DNA of 64,000 bases from Epiperipatus broadwayi (GCA_028023455.1 JAQFVV010000073.1:1668080-1732079); one strand, 5' to 3'; positions 25,435 through 39,074 are shown, counted from the first letter of the stretch. Numbers and translations are program-made. The notes: generated from the letters alone by a model not told the origin.

Positions 25435-26862
25435 TTTATAGTATTATTTCTAGGGACTTCTATGTAATAAAAATATAATAACTAAATAGTTGACATTTCA
25501 GCACAATAACAAGTACTTTTTCCAGAACTTCTTTCTCAAATCATAAGAATGTGTGTGGTGAGATTTAAAATTGTAATTTTTTACTTTATTATTTTCTCCT
25601 CATTCTAAAATTTTGTTGGCTGAGAAATTTTAAAAAATATTTTATCCTTTAATAGCTATTTCCAAATATTGTTATTTTTTTAACTCACACATTTCATTTA
25701 TGCTCTTAGGCCTTTTAAAAATATTTATAGCTTTCCTTAGCAGTCTCTGGTCACATTGTTCAATTTTTGCCAGAATATGTATTTTATTAAAAATGATTTA
25801 TTTAATGTGTAAATAAATGTATAATAGATTAGATTTTTCCCAAACTGCCAAAATATGATCTTCCTTTTTTGTTTATTCTACAATTTGTTTGTCAAATCTA
25901 TAAATGAAAACAAACTTACCATGGAATTTCATATAAACTATGATACTCTAAAGGAATTTTATATATAAAAAGCAAACACACACTGGGAAACATCTATATC
26001 TTTCTTCTCATCACCATCCAGCACAATTATTTTCAGTGGCAAAGACATTGTTAGATAAAAGACTTTCTGGTGGCAGTCACTTTCACCAAGATATCTATGT
26101 TACTAAAAAAATGCTTCATAATAGTTGTGATCAAAGGATTATTAATAGGGCCTTTTTATATAATAAGAAAAAAGATTTTAATAATTCAAAAATCAATACT
26201 ATTTTGCTATGTGTAAACAGAGTAACTGATAAAATTAGTAATGTTTTAAAGAAAAATAATATTCACACAATTTATATTACAGTTGAAAAAATAATGAAAT
26301 ATGTCCATTCCCTAAAGATAAAATTCCTTTGGAGTGTCATAATATATATGAAATTCCATGTGAAGTTTGTTTACGATTATACATTGGACAGACCATTCAT
26401 ATGATGAAAATAAGAATGAAAGAACATATTTTGGAAGTTAGAAAAAATCTAACTCATCTGCCATTTATTCACACATCAAATTAACTTATCCTGAAATCAA
26501 TTTTAATAAAATACATATTCTGACAAAAATTGAATAATATGACCAGAGATTGCTAAAGAAATCTATAGAGATTTTTAAATGGCCTAAAACCATAATTGAA
26601 AAATTTGAATTAAAGATAATTAACAATATATGGAAAGAGTTATTGGAGAATAAAATATTTTTTAAAACTTTTCAACCAATAGGATTGAGAATGAGGAGAA
26701 AATAACAAATGAAAAAAATAACGATTTTAAATCTCACCACACACATTCTTATGATTTGAAAAAGAAGACACTCTGAGGAAACCACTTGTAATATATTATA
26801 CTGAAACATCAGCTATTTAGCTATTATATTTTTATTACATGGGAAGCTCATGGAAATAATAC
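25435..26862. repeat. PLE-4: head-to-head pair of Penelope-like fragments
   Basis: The left arm (25435-25910) is a PLE 3' part in minus orientation and the right arm (about 26030-26862) is a longer PLE 3' part in plus orientation. The arms match over about 400 bp, including the segment just before the 3' end (CTCACCACACACATTCTTAT, plus sense). The 3' ends point outward and both copies are truncated at the centre. Confidence 0.8.
26036..26470 (+). pseudogene. PLE-4 right arm: GIY-YIG endonuclease remnant
   Basis: The frame from 26036 carries the region before the endonuclease (VTDKISNVLKKNNIHTIYI). A frameshift near 26320 moves the endonuclease into another frame, reading NIYEIPCEVCLRLYIGQT, then MKIRMKEHILEVRKN, to a stop at about 26483. 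NIY replaces GIY; YIG, the arginine and the EH pair are conserved. The CEVC pair is typical of the zinc-binding cysteines of this family. Copy is 5'-truncated and broken. Confidence 0.75.
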
Positions 26863-26869
26863 CATGAGT

Positions 26870-29800
26870 TTATTATTTATCCAGGAGAATATATATATTA
26901 TAATAGTCAGGATGGATAATGAGGTCATACCGTACCTGCCGTACAGGGCACCACCAGGCCATTCGAACCTGGAAAATTTATATAGTAGGCAGATACAGTT
27001 AAGATACAACTTTTACATATATATTTTATTACAACCATCAACCTTAGTCACTAGCTCATGGAGCAGCAGTAATAATTTTTAAAATTAAAAAAAAAAATAA
27101 AAGAAGCCACTGCCAGTAATAACACACACAAAGATTTATTAAACATATATAAAATTTAGAATTATTATTTTAGTCTAACTTTACTTTAGATTTTAATTTA
27201 CAATTTAACTTTTATTTTAGAAGTTCACACAGATGAATTTATTTATATATATATTAGAGTATTGAGTATGGATAGGCTACATAGATTGCATTTGAAGAAG
27301 AAAATATTCTATCCCTTATTTAACCTTAGGCCAAAGGTTTGCAGTCAAACTAATGTCAATCTATCTGATATATCAATGTATTCAATGCAGCATGAATACA
27401 ACAGCACAATATCATACTGTCAGGAATGCACATCTGAACAGCATGGTTATAGAGAAGAAATTGTCTCTCATCCAGTACAGGAATGTTACGTCTGTCTGGC
27501 AAGAAGAACAATATAAAAGAAAACTCCATAGGAAGGGATTGCAGTCCTTTTTGCCATCTTACTATCCCATTCCATAGGCAAAGGGGGTAATCCACAGAGC
27601 AGGGAATACCATCTGTCTCCAATGGTCATAAGAATAGGCTTATTTCACCCAAGTGCAGCGTATAATGTGATCCTGCACATAGCGGATCTTCATACTACAT
27701 TTACTAATTACACCAATATATCTAATCAATTAATCCGATTTAACTATGAAACAAATAACCTTAGATTAACCCTTCCTTAATTAAACCAATATAACATTAC
27801 AAATCTATGCAGCCATTTATGCCAAACTTAAGTTTAACATTTATCAAAAGTTTACTTTAACAGAAAGAAAAAAAATCATAATAAAAACTTAAAACAACAG
27901 GAAAAAATAAATTAATGGAAATGATTTTAAAAAAATAATACCTTCAATAAAAATAATCAATAATTTAGTTGGTCAGATAGGAAATTTTATTGCTATAATT
28001 TAAATACTGGGTAAGTTTTATACTTAGTGTTCATGAATTATCTAAAGTTCTTACAGTTTTAAAATACTGGAAAAGTTTTTTTTAGAATTAAAGTTCATTA
28101 GTTAGAGTTCTTACTGTTTTATAGTATAGGTTTATTGGTTCTGGAACTGACACATTAGGTATTTCATGATTTGATGTTGAATTTCAGTATGGTTTCCTCA
28201 AGGCAGAAACTAGGTCAAATTATAATAAAATTTATAATTAGGCTTTTATAAAACTGTGTCTATGATATATTTATTGAAAGAAACAAATGAATGATATTTT
28301 ATTTATTTATTTATTTGTTTATTTATTTATTATATTAAAACATCATATATCAATTCTTTGTTAATCATAAAATTGTAAATAAATGTTGATTTATAATTAA
28401 ACTTACTGTGCCATTGCTATTTGTCATTCATAAAACCAGAAATCCTATATCTTGAATAGAGCATACATTGGAGTACATATTGTTGTCAGTATGACATAAG
28501 AGTCTTAGTAATATTCTGAGAAAACATTTGAATGCTTTTGTCCTTGGTAATTTATGATGTGTAGGGTACAATAAAATCCTATTTGCCTTTTCCATCACTT
28601 TAGTTTTGCGTTATTGATTCTAATACATAATACAAAATTGATTGATTTTATAAAACTTATAAATAGGTTTATCAGATAATGATATGATTGAATTTATTTG
28701 CTTAATGCTATAATTGTCATTCATCAATATAACAAGAGTCTTACTGCTATTTATTAAATTATAAATTTAAGTTTATAAGAAAAGAACCCAACCTTTCCAT
28801 GCTTATTATTATTGCAAAGCTCATATCTAGACTAGCATTTATACCAAAACCATACATGTCACTCTTAAAGAATTATCTTTAGTAGTTTCACAAATTATAC
28901 CATCTTGTCCATGGTCGGCAATAAGGTCTCACACAATGAAAAATCACAGATTAAAGTTTTAAAAGATTATACAATTATGTATTTATAATTTGTCTAATGT
29001 ACTTTCATATACTGCCACAATGAGTCTTCATGGTGTACCCTGGCTGTGACCAGATTAGATCATAACAATTATATGTTATATCAGTAATTTTGTTTGTTGT
29101 GATGTGATCAGACTTTTCGGTTACAATATGTATATATATGGTAACATTTTACATTTTGCATTTAGGCTTATGAAAAAGAAGAATCTTTCATTCAGGTATG
29201 AGTTTAGATATCTCAAGAACATAGTTATATTTACTGATTAACTGACCTAATATTTTTATTACAATTTTCATTGCTGGTGGAATCAGTTTTTTATTTATTT
29301 AAAAGGTACTAGTATCATGGACACACTGATATCCATTGCATCACATCATCAATTTAAAACAAATAACTGAAATAACATCTGATTTTGTTTTCTTGTCACT
29401 TAAATCTTTTATATGAAATTTCCAGAGGCTTACTATTAAGCAAGCATATTGGCAAAGGTAATTTATATATTTCTTAAACTTAATAACAAGATCTAATAAA
29501 CTAAAATTAATAACATACATATTAAGCATTACAGTTATTTATATAATGTCAAGAAAATATGATTATACATTTATGTCTATTTACGCATTCTTTCTATTAT
29601 TTACATAACATTTTCTAAGCATGTGCTTATGTAAAAATCAAGTACATCTGAAGACAAAGCAAAACAATAATTTAAATTATTTCTTTATGCTACACGCATA
29701 TGTGTGTTATGAGCAATAATAAAATAAAACTCGCACATATACATATGCACATCTAGGCATATTAAACTTAATATGGAAGGATGGTTTTACATGAAACAAT

Positions 29801-31330
29801 CCCGCACTTTGCGGATAAACAATTTGACATACATGTACTATACCAAAAAATACATATATTAATAAGATTCATGTTATTGATTATTAAAACATACAAATGA
29901 TATTTAAATAAAAAAAATGGAAAATGAATAAAATAAAATTATACCCTGTGGCATCTTCAGACTTCATCCGGACTTCAGGGTTTCTGAGTGTGCTACACAA
30001 TCGGACAACAGAATGGTGAGGTCTTTACTTCACTTTAACAAGACATAGGTATTGACATCATCATCATCATCACCAGCCAGAATTAAGTGGCTAAATGGTG
30101 ATGGCTTGGAAGGAGCTGGGTAGGTGCACTGAAGTGGGCTTCTACTCTATAATCATTTTGTTAGTTAATGTAGGTATTTTCATCTTCTTAAGGTTTCTAC
30201 TCAATATCTTCTTCTTTATGGCAGCATCAATAAAACTGCAGTTTATTTGTATAACTTGTAGGACTTTTATTTGAAGCAAGCTTGGCTTTATTCTCTTTTT
30301 TTATTAGTTTATTTAATATTGGACAATCAACATTTCCTTCTTAGATACAGCCTTGATAAATGAGCTTTGCAGCCTATAGCTGGTTATCATCAGTCAGACA
30401 AAAGGAGTTCGTCACAGCATAGTAATACTTTTGCAACCATGATTTCACTCTATAACAACAACAGCAATAACCAATGTAATAATAATAATAAAAAAAAAGA
30501 AAAAGCATCAGAATAATAATAACCCCAGTACCTGGTGAGCAGCTTATATAGCACACTCATTACCCTATGAATTTGAGTACCCTTCCATAAGTAGCATCAG
30601 CCAATTCTACTTTTGTGGCTAATGGATTACAACAATGCATTTAGCTTTTTCCACTTTAATGTTATAATCACTTGTTTTAATCTTTTAAATTTGTATCTTT
30701 AATTTTTACCTTGGTTTTCAATCAGACCACCTTGATTGATTGAATAAGTTCTATTTACAATTTTTGATTTTTGATACAATGGAAAATTTTCTTATTTCCC
30801 CCCTACAACACTAAAAAAAAAAAAAAAATCAGATTTTCTCTTCTGATCTTGGTATCTCATTGCCTCACACTCTTTTGTTATTAAAATCAAAAATACAAAG
30901 CAGGATGATCATTAATACATTAGTAAAATTTAACATTTGGTAAAACAATAACCATCTGACTTTGCTTTAACTTATTAGCAGAGAAACTATCTGATAACAA
31001 TAAAATATAAACACATTGGGCCATTTACAATTACTTTCAATCATTTTTTTATAAATATGTTCCAACACATGAACAGCTTTTAAGAAAAATATTGCAAATG
31101 TGAAACAAAATAAAATAAAAATAATACTCGCATATATAATTATGACATGTATAAAATTACAAATTATATTTTCTTGTGTGGGGGTAAAAATATATACACA
31201 GACCATCATCATTCTGTTCACAGTGTGTTTATGTAATCCATACCTAATTTGTTGTGATCATAATAGTGATAAATACAGTTTAAATTAACACACACTAATA
31301 TTTTTTATATACATGAGTTGTAGCTATAGC
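26870..31330. other. AT-rich noncoding stretch
   Basis: No supported gene. Overlapping short frames on both strands at 27260-27620 lie in a slightly less AT-rich patch but show no domain. A (TTTA)n run is at about 28298-28335, and (CAT)n lies near 30057-30078. A tRNA-like ATTCGAACCTGG occurs near 26963. Confidence 0.45.
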
Positions 31331-31384
31331 TACAGCCACCTTGTGTGTGGCCACTCCAAAAGTTCCCATCGCAACATATATATA

Positions 31385-31859
31385 TATAATACATATTTGT
31401 GTTCCATATTTAAAAGGAACTACAGACAGTATCGGACGTATATTAAAACGCTATAATATAGATACAGCATTTTCTGCTCATCAAAAGATCAGCAATATAA
31501 TAACCAAGCCTAAGGATTCGATCCTTCTTGAATCTCATGGTGTCTATAAAATCTCATGTAAAAATTGTAAAGCTTCTTACATAGGTATGAATAATTGTCG
31601 CATCAGTGTTAGGAGAGATGAGCATGCTAATGCAGTTAAACAATACTCATCATCATCAGCACTCTCACTCCATACTATAGATTCAGGTCATAAAATTGAT
31701 TTTTCTAGTACCAGGATCATATCCAGATGTGATAATCTCTACCAATGCAAAATTAGAGAAGCCATTGAGATAATTAAAAGGCCAGATTGTATCAATAAGC
31801 GAGATGATACATGCAAACTTCCTCCTATTTGGAAAGATTTTTTTAAAAAACATTCCTAA
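31385..31859 (+). pseudogene. PLE-2: Penelope-like GIY-YIG endonuclease fragment, well preserved
   Basis: Coding remnant of the C-terminal part of a PLE polyprotein, open without interruption to a stop at 31857. In order: the pre-endonuclease segment (YLKGTTDSIGRILKRYNID), the endonuclease signature GVYKISCKNCKASYIG, the conserved arginine and RRDEHANAV, SLHTIDSGHKIDF, and a C-terminal KIREAIEIIKRPDCINKRDD with LPPIWKDFF. The catalytic tyrosines, arginine and CxxC are all present. The upstream side is truncated at a (TA)n tract near 31377-31388, so the RT is missing. The in-frame ATG at 31341 lies upstream of the truncation and is not a real start. Confidence 0.85.
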
Positions 31860-32072
31860 ATTTAACATTTTTGCTATTGGTGGAATTTTAATGTTTTATT
31901 CAAATCAGTGATTGTAGCCCCTCTACAACCGTCTTTCTACCTTTTATAACTCTGTGGATGGCTTGTGTGACCAAGTCAAAATGTCAATATATTAATATTA
32001 AAAGTTTTTAACACAGATGAACCCGCAAAATATGTATTTTATATATTTAACCCATGCAAATCTTTGTTTTAA

Positions 32073-32112
32073 CATATATATATATATATATATATATATG
32101 TATAAAACAAAG

Positions 32113-32161
<49 letters not shown>
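32073..32161. repeat. (TA)n microsatellite
   Basis: Two long (AT)n tracts (about 32073-32100 and 32118-32161) separated by a short duplicated unique segment (ACAAAGATTTATA). They abut the PLE fragment that starts at 32160. Confidence 0.9.
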
Positions 32162-32163
<2 letters not shown>

Positions 32164-32480
32164 TTAATGACTGCTTCAGTTTTTTTGGATCATGAAAAAA
32201 CATGTAAATATAAACTTAAGTTTGATATTAAAACTGTTAAGATTCTTCATGAAGAGAGAAACCATAATAATAGAAAAATTAAGAAGGCAATTTTAATAAA
32301 TAGAAATAAAATGAATATAATTTAATAGGACAAGCTGCTAACATTAAAATTCAGGATTCATGGGATTCGAGTTGAAGATGTTTGCTTCCATAATGTTCTT
32401 TCAATTTAATGCCAGTTGAAAAGGAATAAAGAATTAACCAAAAGTAACTTCTGCAGATTGAAATACAGTATATAATAGTT
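32160..32480 (+). pseudogene. PLE-3a: Penelope-like 3' fragment
   Basis: Encodes VFLDHEKTCKYKLKFDIKTV and KILHEERNHNNRKIKKAILI, matching the C-terminus of the neighbouring PLE-3b and 3c copies, then a 3' untranslated region with CTTCTGCAGATT. Diverged from the other two and 5'-truncated at the (TA)n tract. Confidence 0.75.
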
Positions 32481-32483
32481 AAT

Positions 32484-32606
<123 letters not shown>

Positions 32607-32639
32607 TAATATAAATATAATGTCCGTTAATTAAAAAAC

Positions 32640-33915
32640 AAAATTGTAATTATAAATTAAATAATAAATTTAACGGTTTACAAACTATTACACACAATCC
32701 TTAAAATCTGCAGAAGTACTTTTGGTGAATTTCTTCAACCTGCCTCAACTGCCATTAAATTCAAAATCAAAAGTAGAAGCAAACGTCATCACTTCAAATT
32801 CCATGAATCTCATAGTTTAATGTTAGCAGCTTGTCGATTTATTAAATACATTTAATTCCTGTTTATAAAAATTGCCTCTTTAATTTTTCTTTTACAATGG
32901 TTTCTCTCTTCATGAAGAATTTTTACATTTTCAAAATCAAATTTAAATTTATATTTACATGTTTTTTCGTGATCAAAGAAAACCAAAGGAGATATTAAAT
33001 CACCATTATTTTTACTTTTTACATGCTTATATAACAATTCATGCTCCTTCAATCTTTTCTCAATACTGCACCTAGATTCACCTATATATGATAGCATACA
33101 ATCACAAAAAATTTGGTATATGACATTACTTTTCTGCTTGACAGATATGATGTCCTTAGAATTATTGACTAATTTATTAATATTGTTTGGAATGTAGAAT
33201 GAAACATTAAACACATTCTTATATAAGTCCTTAAAAAATTTCACTTGTGAATTTGAAATAAATGGAATAGATATCCATTGTTTACTATTAATCTTCATTT
33301 CCTTTAAATTATTATAACTTTCTTTAAATTGACATAAAATATTGTTTATTTGTTCCATTTTATAACCAACATCAAGTAATTCCTTAGAAAATATTTCAAT
33401 ATTTTCATTTTATCACTTTGGTAATGACATAATTTTTCATTCCAAAACAAAAAAGATCTAAAACTTGCCATCTTATGCATCATTGGTACTTTTGATTTAC
33501 AATTTATATATCCTCTTTTTTGCAGTGTCTTAATTATTAGTTTATAATTTAATATACTGTTATCTCTTGTAATCATTAAATCTAAATATTTAATATTGTC
33601 CTGTTCTTTTTCAATAGTCCATTTTAAGCCATTCAATTTATTTAATTCCTCTACAAGTAAATTTATACTATTAGTATTTCCACAAACAAAAACATCATTT
33701 ACATATTTTTTTCTAAATTTTAATATCTCCAAAAGTATACATATTTAAAATACTACTCGCATATGTAGATAAAACGAAATTGCAAACTTGTGCAACTACA
33801 GGCAACCCCATAGGCCAACCTTTAGACATCTTATAGTATTGACCTTCAAAAGATGCAACAATGTTATCATTGAAAAATTTTAAAGAATCAACAATAAATT
33901 TTATCATTTATTTAC
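32640..33915 (-). pseudogene. PLE-3b: Penelope-like RT plus GIY-YIG endonuclease, frameshifted
   Basis: The longest PLE copy. Three overlapping minus-strand frames together read from mid-RT to the C-terminus. The first (33907-33713) has the RT segment FEGQYYKMSKGWPMGLPVVA. The second (33732-33346) has the catalytic motif region KKYVNDVFVCG, where the usual YVDD or YADD aspartate pair is reduced to ND, then IKYLDLMITRDN. The third (33358-32852) has SNVIYQIFCDCMLSYIGES, RLKEHELLYKH and a C-terminal KRKIKEAIFINRN. GIY reads VIY; YIG, R and EH are kept. Two frameshifts and the lost aspartate make it non-functional. The N-terminal half is missing. The 3' untranslated region runs to about 32640. 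Joined head to head with PLE-3c. Confidence 0.85.
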
Positions 33916-33917
33916 AA

Positions 33918-34395
33918 ATACTTTTACTTTTAATTTTTTGTGATTGTATGCTATCATATATAGGTGAATCTAGGTGCAGTATTGAGAAAAGATTGAAGGA
34001 GCATGAATTGTTATATAAGTGTGTAAAAAGTAAAAATAATGGTGATTTAATATCTTCTTTGGTTTTCTTTGAGCACGAAAAAACATGTAAATATAAATTT
34101 AAATTTGATTTTGAAAATGTAAAAATTCTTCATGAAGAGAAAAACCATTGTAAAAGAAAAATTAAAGAGGCAATTTTTATAAACAATAATAAAATGCGTT
34201 TAATAAATCGACAAGCTGCTAACATTAAAATACAAGATTCGTGGAATTTGAAGTGATGATGTTTGCTTCCGCTTTTGATTTTGAATTTAATGGCAGTTGA
34301 GGCAGGTTGAAGAAATTCACCTAAAGTACTTCTGCAGATTTTAAGGATTGTGTGTAATAGTTTGTAAATCATTAAATTTATTATTTAATTTATAA
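33918..34395 (+). pseudogene. PLE-3c: Penelope-like GIY-YIG fragment, inverted partner of PLE-3b
   Basis: Starts within the endonuclease domain (FCDCMLSYIGESRCSIEKRL) and continues through KEHELLYKCVKSKNNGDL to the stop near 34256. The 3' untranslated region then includes CTTCTGCAGATTTTAAGGAT and ends at a short TA tract. Nearly identical to PLE-3b over the shared region but on the opposite strand, meeting it at about 33915. The low divergence suggests both halves belong to one insertion event. Confidence 0.85.
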
Positions 34396-34399
34396 TTAC

Positions 34400-35975
34400 T
34401 ATATATATATAAGCACATGATAAAATAACTAATACCATCATTAAAACCCTATTTCGTGCCCACAATAGTAAAATAAAATACTCTGAAGATCAAAGTCTAT
34501 ATATTATGTCTCTATTTTCATCATTTCCAGTTCTTAAACATCTTATGACTTTGATTATTATAATTTTACTCTCATTTGCTATTTGTATTAACCAAGTACT
34601 TACCTTATTACTCTGAACATTGTTTACCAATTGACAGTTTTGTCTTTTATTACTCTCATCTTTACTCATCATCTTAGACTAAGTTACATAATCTTTGTTT
34701 TAAAATGTCTACAATATATTTATAAATATGGTCATGTCAGTCCCAAAACATCTGTAATGAATTTTTCTACTTTACAATATAAAGCTCATTCTTACTAAAA
34801 CCATGCTCATTAAGAAATTCACTTAAATCAACATTGGTCAAAAGAAGATGGACCACAGACATTTCATATTTTTATATAATCTACTGCTTCCATTAAAATA
34901 CTATTTAACTTGTCAGTAATCATTTGTTACTTAACATGGCTTGTTTATTTCAGAATTGTGTCGTGGTTTGCAGCTTTAGATTACTGTTTTATCATTATAT
35001 TAATGTAGGGTTTTTTTTATAATGCAGTTTCTATTGTTCTTATTTTATTGATTTATTAATTGAAAAACAATCTTAAAGAGATTGATATATTATGAACAAT
35101 CAGCAAAGATAAATTGTCTTTACTCTATTATTTATGACAGAAACAAAACTTCTTCAAAGCTTTCCTTCATTCTAGACTAATTTGCACAGCAATGCTTTGT
35201 TAATTAAATAATATGATTTTTTACTTGCTTAATTTTGGTTATTTTTACACACTAATTGGTTGATAATTATTTAACTTTTTGTCTGAAAAAATGGCCATAT
35301 TGAATATTTAAAAAATTATGTTACTCCATAAATTTTATCATAACATAAGTTTGTATTATGCAAAAATGACATAATATATATTGTTTTATACACAGAACAC
35401 CAAAGAATGTAATTAAGCTAAAAAATATATAGACATTGATATTCAAAGTAATAAAAAAGAGAATAAAAGTTAATATTTCTAATAATTATTTTCATATTAT
35501 TTCATAAATTCAAAATTATCATGCATACAGCTTAAAATTACATTTTTGTTAGTAGGTTAGTTGTATTCATTATAAAACTTATAAAAAATTAGTAAATAAT
35601 AACACTTACTTAATATAATCCATCACTTGAAAACTTTGTAGAATAAAGACTTTAGTACCTTTCATTTTTCCTAGTAGCCTTTCAAAATGTATATCCATAC
35701 AAGGGTTTGCTATGAATATGTCATCCCTAATAACAAGTAGTTAATATTGATCAATAATTAGTATAATTTGAATATTATAATAAAGAACTTCAATGCAGTT
35801 TGTAATTTATTAAAAAGTACTACTGAAATAGGCACTACATGCAAAATAAAATGTAAATAAAATACTAAATTCATTATTGAGTTAAGCTTGAGGTACATAA
35901 ATTAGTAGTTTAGAATCAGTGTGATGTAGGATTATTTATCCTATCTTTATAGGTTTTGAGGATGCATATTATTTC
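34400..35975. other. AT-rich noncoding stretch
   Basis: Nothing recognisable; short frames only. Confidence 0.5.
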
Positions 35976-35984
35976 ATGCTACTA

Positions 35985-36110
35985 TGACCATAAATTTAGT
36001 AATAGGTTCAACAACTGCCACATTTTTTTGCATTTAATATGCAGCTTTAAAATTTACATCGCAGTAGTCTATAATCAGCCGAAGTTTGTATATATACTTT
36101 CAAAATATTT
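35985..36110 (-). repeat. Repeat D, decayed fragment
   Basis: Contains TTTGCATTTAATATGCAGC followed by TTTAAAATTTACATCGCA, resembling the repeat D segment at 8570-8640. Strongly diverged. Confidence 0.45.
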
Positions 36111-36119
36111 ACTTTTAGC

Positions 36120-38230
36120 TTTGTTAATTTTTATTATTATTAAAATGCAGACAAGACATTGTATAAAAATCTAAATTGGGTCATTATATTTGCAAAATAG
36201 GTTTATATTTATCTCATATCATCTAATTCAAATACCAGACCCAACCCACATCATATAAAAAAATGCAGATAATTCGTGATATAAATTTACACAATCACAA
36301 GTTATTTTTTATCAAGTATAAATTCAAATAATAATTTAAAAATATATAAAAATAAAATAATAAGTAAAATATATGTATATATAAATAATTATTTTCCATT
36401 GAGCCCTCCTTGTAACATTGTATTCTAAATGCATTGGTTAAAATTTGTATTTTTTCTGATGTCATTTTAATGGCAAATATTCTTCCATTAAATAGCAAAA
36501 ATATGAAAGAAAGACAAAAAAATTCAATTTACTTGATCACAAAAATTATCATAAAATTGTCAATTTTTATGATAGAAAAATAGAACTTACATTTTCTGAA
36601 ACATAAGAAAAAGATGACTCCAACGATCTATAATGTGCATCTGTAAACTGTGTAGTTTTTTTCACAATTCTAAACTGAATCCGGATATTGCAAATTCAAA
36701 AATTCTGTAGCACTGTGCTCACATATCATAATGAACTAGTTAATACAAAAAGAATAAATATATACACTTTGATTTTATTCATTTGTGTTTTATTTTTAAA
36801 AATAAAAGTTAATACACTTGACCTTAATATTAACAAAAAAATTCATAGCATGAATAACATCATTACCTGTCAAAATAGATATGGTATTAAAATCTTTTCA
36901 AATATTGTAATAATTATAAATCAAATATTTTAAAGCAGAATTTTATCAATTTATCATAAGTCAAACATATGTATATTTGCATTTAAAAAATTTTAAAAAG
37001 GTAATTCGTTTTATGAAGAAAATGTACTATCATACTTTGGATATTATATTACATTCTTTGTTCTTATTTTCAACTTATTTTTTTAATATTTTCAATATTC
37101 AAGTATGATTTTTTTAGAATATTTTTTATTTGTAAAATTATTTAATAAAAGAAATAAAGTTTAATTTATTGAATTTTAATATAAAATATAGGTTTTATAC
37201 AGAAATGAAATGTTGAACCTTTTCAATACCTTCCTCCAGATGTAATAATAAAAATAATCAGAATTTAAAAGTTAAAAATTATAATTTTTTTTATTTTTTA
37301 CATTTATTTAATGAGTGTTTTTGCTAGTCTGCTTCTTTCATTTTCAAAATATCCAACAAAATAATTCAATTCTTTTTATTGAAGCCATCTTCAGATTAAT
37401 GGAACAAATAATCTTTTTCCCCCTTTTGGTATATATGTCTTGATAATAATTACTATCTTTTATTTCTCTACTCTTTTTAAAACCAAGTTACTTATCCAGT
37501 AAAGATATGTAATCTACTATGAATAAATATTTTCAATTTTCTCAATAATATCTTAGTTTCAGGTGAGAATAAGCATATTCTACATTTTTTACATTTTACT
37601 ACACAACTATTTAAAGTTTATGGATGTTTTTTTGTTTCATAGATTACTTTAGAAACCTAGGCTAATTTTCTTAAACAAGTTATACAAGCTCTTAAATTTA
37701 AACATCATAATATCACAATCTTTTAATAGTTAATTTCATATTTATCCAAGAATCATTGATTAATTATTAGTCTATTTATGACATTGTTTATGTAAAATGT
37801 AATCAGTAAAAATTTGTATATTGATTATTTAAAGATGAATGATAAGAAACTGTTGATCAGACATTCCAAGCTTTCTGATAGCAATCATATTCAATATTTA
37901 TATTACTAAAAAAAACAGCTTTGCAATGTGCTTGAGAACATATTAATAAAATATTTTCATATAATTAAAAAAGGATTTTGATCATTCAGGAATTAAAAGA
38001 TTTTGCTTTATATGAAATAAATCATTGACAAAATTCATAATTTTTAAAGAAAAATAATATCAACATTATTTAAGACATATTTAAAACTTGTTTTTAAGTA
38101 TTTCCACATCTCAGTGATAACATTTCTTTAGCATACCATGACATTTTTAAAATTCCAGTGGATCTGTTATATATATATATATTTAATCTCTGTTGTAGTA
38201 TTTTCATTTTATAAAAAAATATATATGGCT
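36120..38230. other. AT-rich noncoding stretch
   Basis: No supported gene; short frames lack domain content. A small perfect inverted repeat lies near 36545-36580. Confidence 0.5.
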
Positions 38231-38239
38231 TTATTGCAG

Positions 38240-38490
38240 GGATGGGGGTTCATAAGAAGTTTGAATGATAGACTCCTGAGCACCAGAATTGTTCCAGGTA
38301 TCTCTCAATTCCAAGTCGAATGCTCTACCTACTGCATCAAACAATGCAAGGTGAAAAAAAATGCACATGCCTTATTTCTTAGGAGTTTGTAAGAAATTAT
38401 TAGCACCTTACCCATGAGTCTTAGAATTGATTCTGGATCCTCCCAATCCCAAGTCACTTGCTCTACCAACTGTGCCAAACCATATATAGT
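38240..38490 (-). repeat. Two tRNA-derived SINE heads, family 2
   Basis: Read minus, 38480-38400 gives GGCACAGTTGGTAGAGCAAG followed by TGACTTGGGATTGGGAGGATCC. The stretch 38350-38240 gives GATGCAGTAGGTAGAGCATT followed by CGACTTGGAATTGAGAGATACC. Both resemble the D-arm and anticodon arm of a tRNA with an A-box (GTTGGTAGAGC). A third copy on the plus strand lies at about 42806-42860. The T-arm part is degenerate. Confidence 0.55.
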
Positions 38491-38533
38491 TTCATATTAT
38501 TGTTAATGATGACAAAAAACCACTCAATAAAGT

Positions 38534-38882
38534 ATGGAGAGATGCATGTAAGGAGTAACAAGAAATTAAAACACAATATATGGGTAAGAGAATAAACAGG
38601 TGTTACTGACATTGTTGAAAGAATTAAAAGACTGAAGTGGAATTGGGCTAGACATATTGCTAGAAGAGATTACATTAGATGGAAAATTGAAATCTTAAAC
38701 TGGATTCCAAGCGATTATAAAAGACCCAGAAAGAGACCATATGTGAGTTGGATGGATAAAATAAAAAAGTGTGCAAGGGTGATGTGGAGAAGAGAGACTA
38801 GAGATCAGAGAAGATGAATTGAACTTGCTGAGACCTTCATCTTACAGTGGAGTGGTGTCTGTTGAAAATGATAATAACATAT
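38534..38882 (+). pseudogene. RTE-type non-LTR retrotransposon, C-terminal fragment, broken
   Basis: Encodes the very C-terminal region typical of RTE-clade LINE polyproteins, downstream of the reverse transcriptase. It shows MERCM, then VTDIVERIKRLKWNWARHIA, RRDYIRWKIEILNWIP, RPRKRPYVSWMDKIKK, and a final WRRETRDQRR and LAETFILQWSG. Several in-frame stops (for example after MERCM and after DQRR) show decay. The 3' end runs into ATGATAATAACATA, like the short simple-repeat tails of RTE elements. No endonuclease or RT domain is present. The family call rests on the conserved W, R and RP positions. Confidence 0.75.
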
Positions 38883-38981
38883 CATATATTGCTTTTTATT
38901 ATTGTCTAGATTATGAAAAATGCTAGACTGACCTTTTATCTGCATTGAGTTTTTTAATAATCTTTTTTATTCTATATATAT

Positions 38982-39002
38982 ATATATATGTGTGTGTGTA
39001 TG
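38982..39002. repeat. (TA)n(TG)n microsatellite
   Basis: Simple sequence repeat. Confidence 0.9.
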
Positions 39003-39074
39003 TTTGTGTCTATACTTATGTAAATACTGTCTTATATATATAACTACAACCATTAAATGTCTGTATTTTTAAAT

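Noticed and set aside
27262-27622. Three overlapping frames with several cysteines, considered as a zinc-binding exon
   Set aside because: The cysteine spacing fits no known finger, frames on both strands are equally open, and no splice sites support an exon.
30340-30400. Minus-strand CTGATGA with an AGC/GCT hairpin and a downstream TATC
   Set aside because: GAAA is absent (reads CAAAG), and the stem I strands beside the core do not pair.
31683-31868. 61-codon minus-strand frame
   Set aside because: Antisense shadow of the PLE-2 endonuclease coding sequence.
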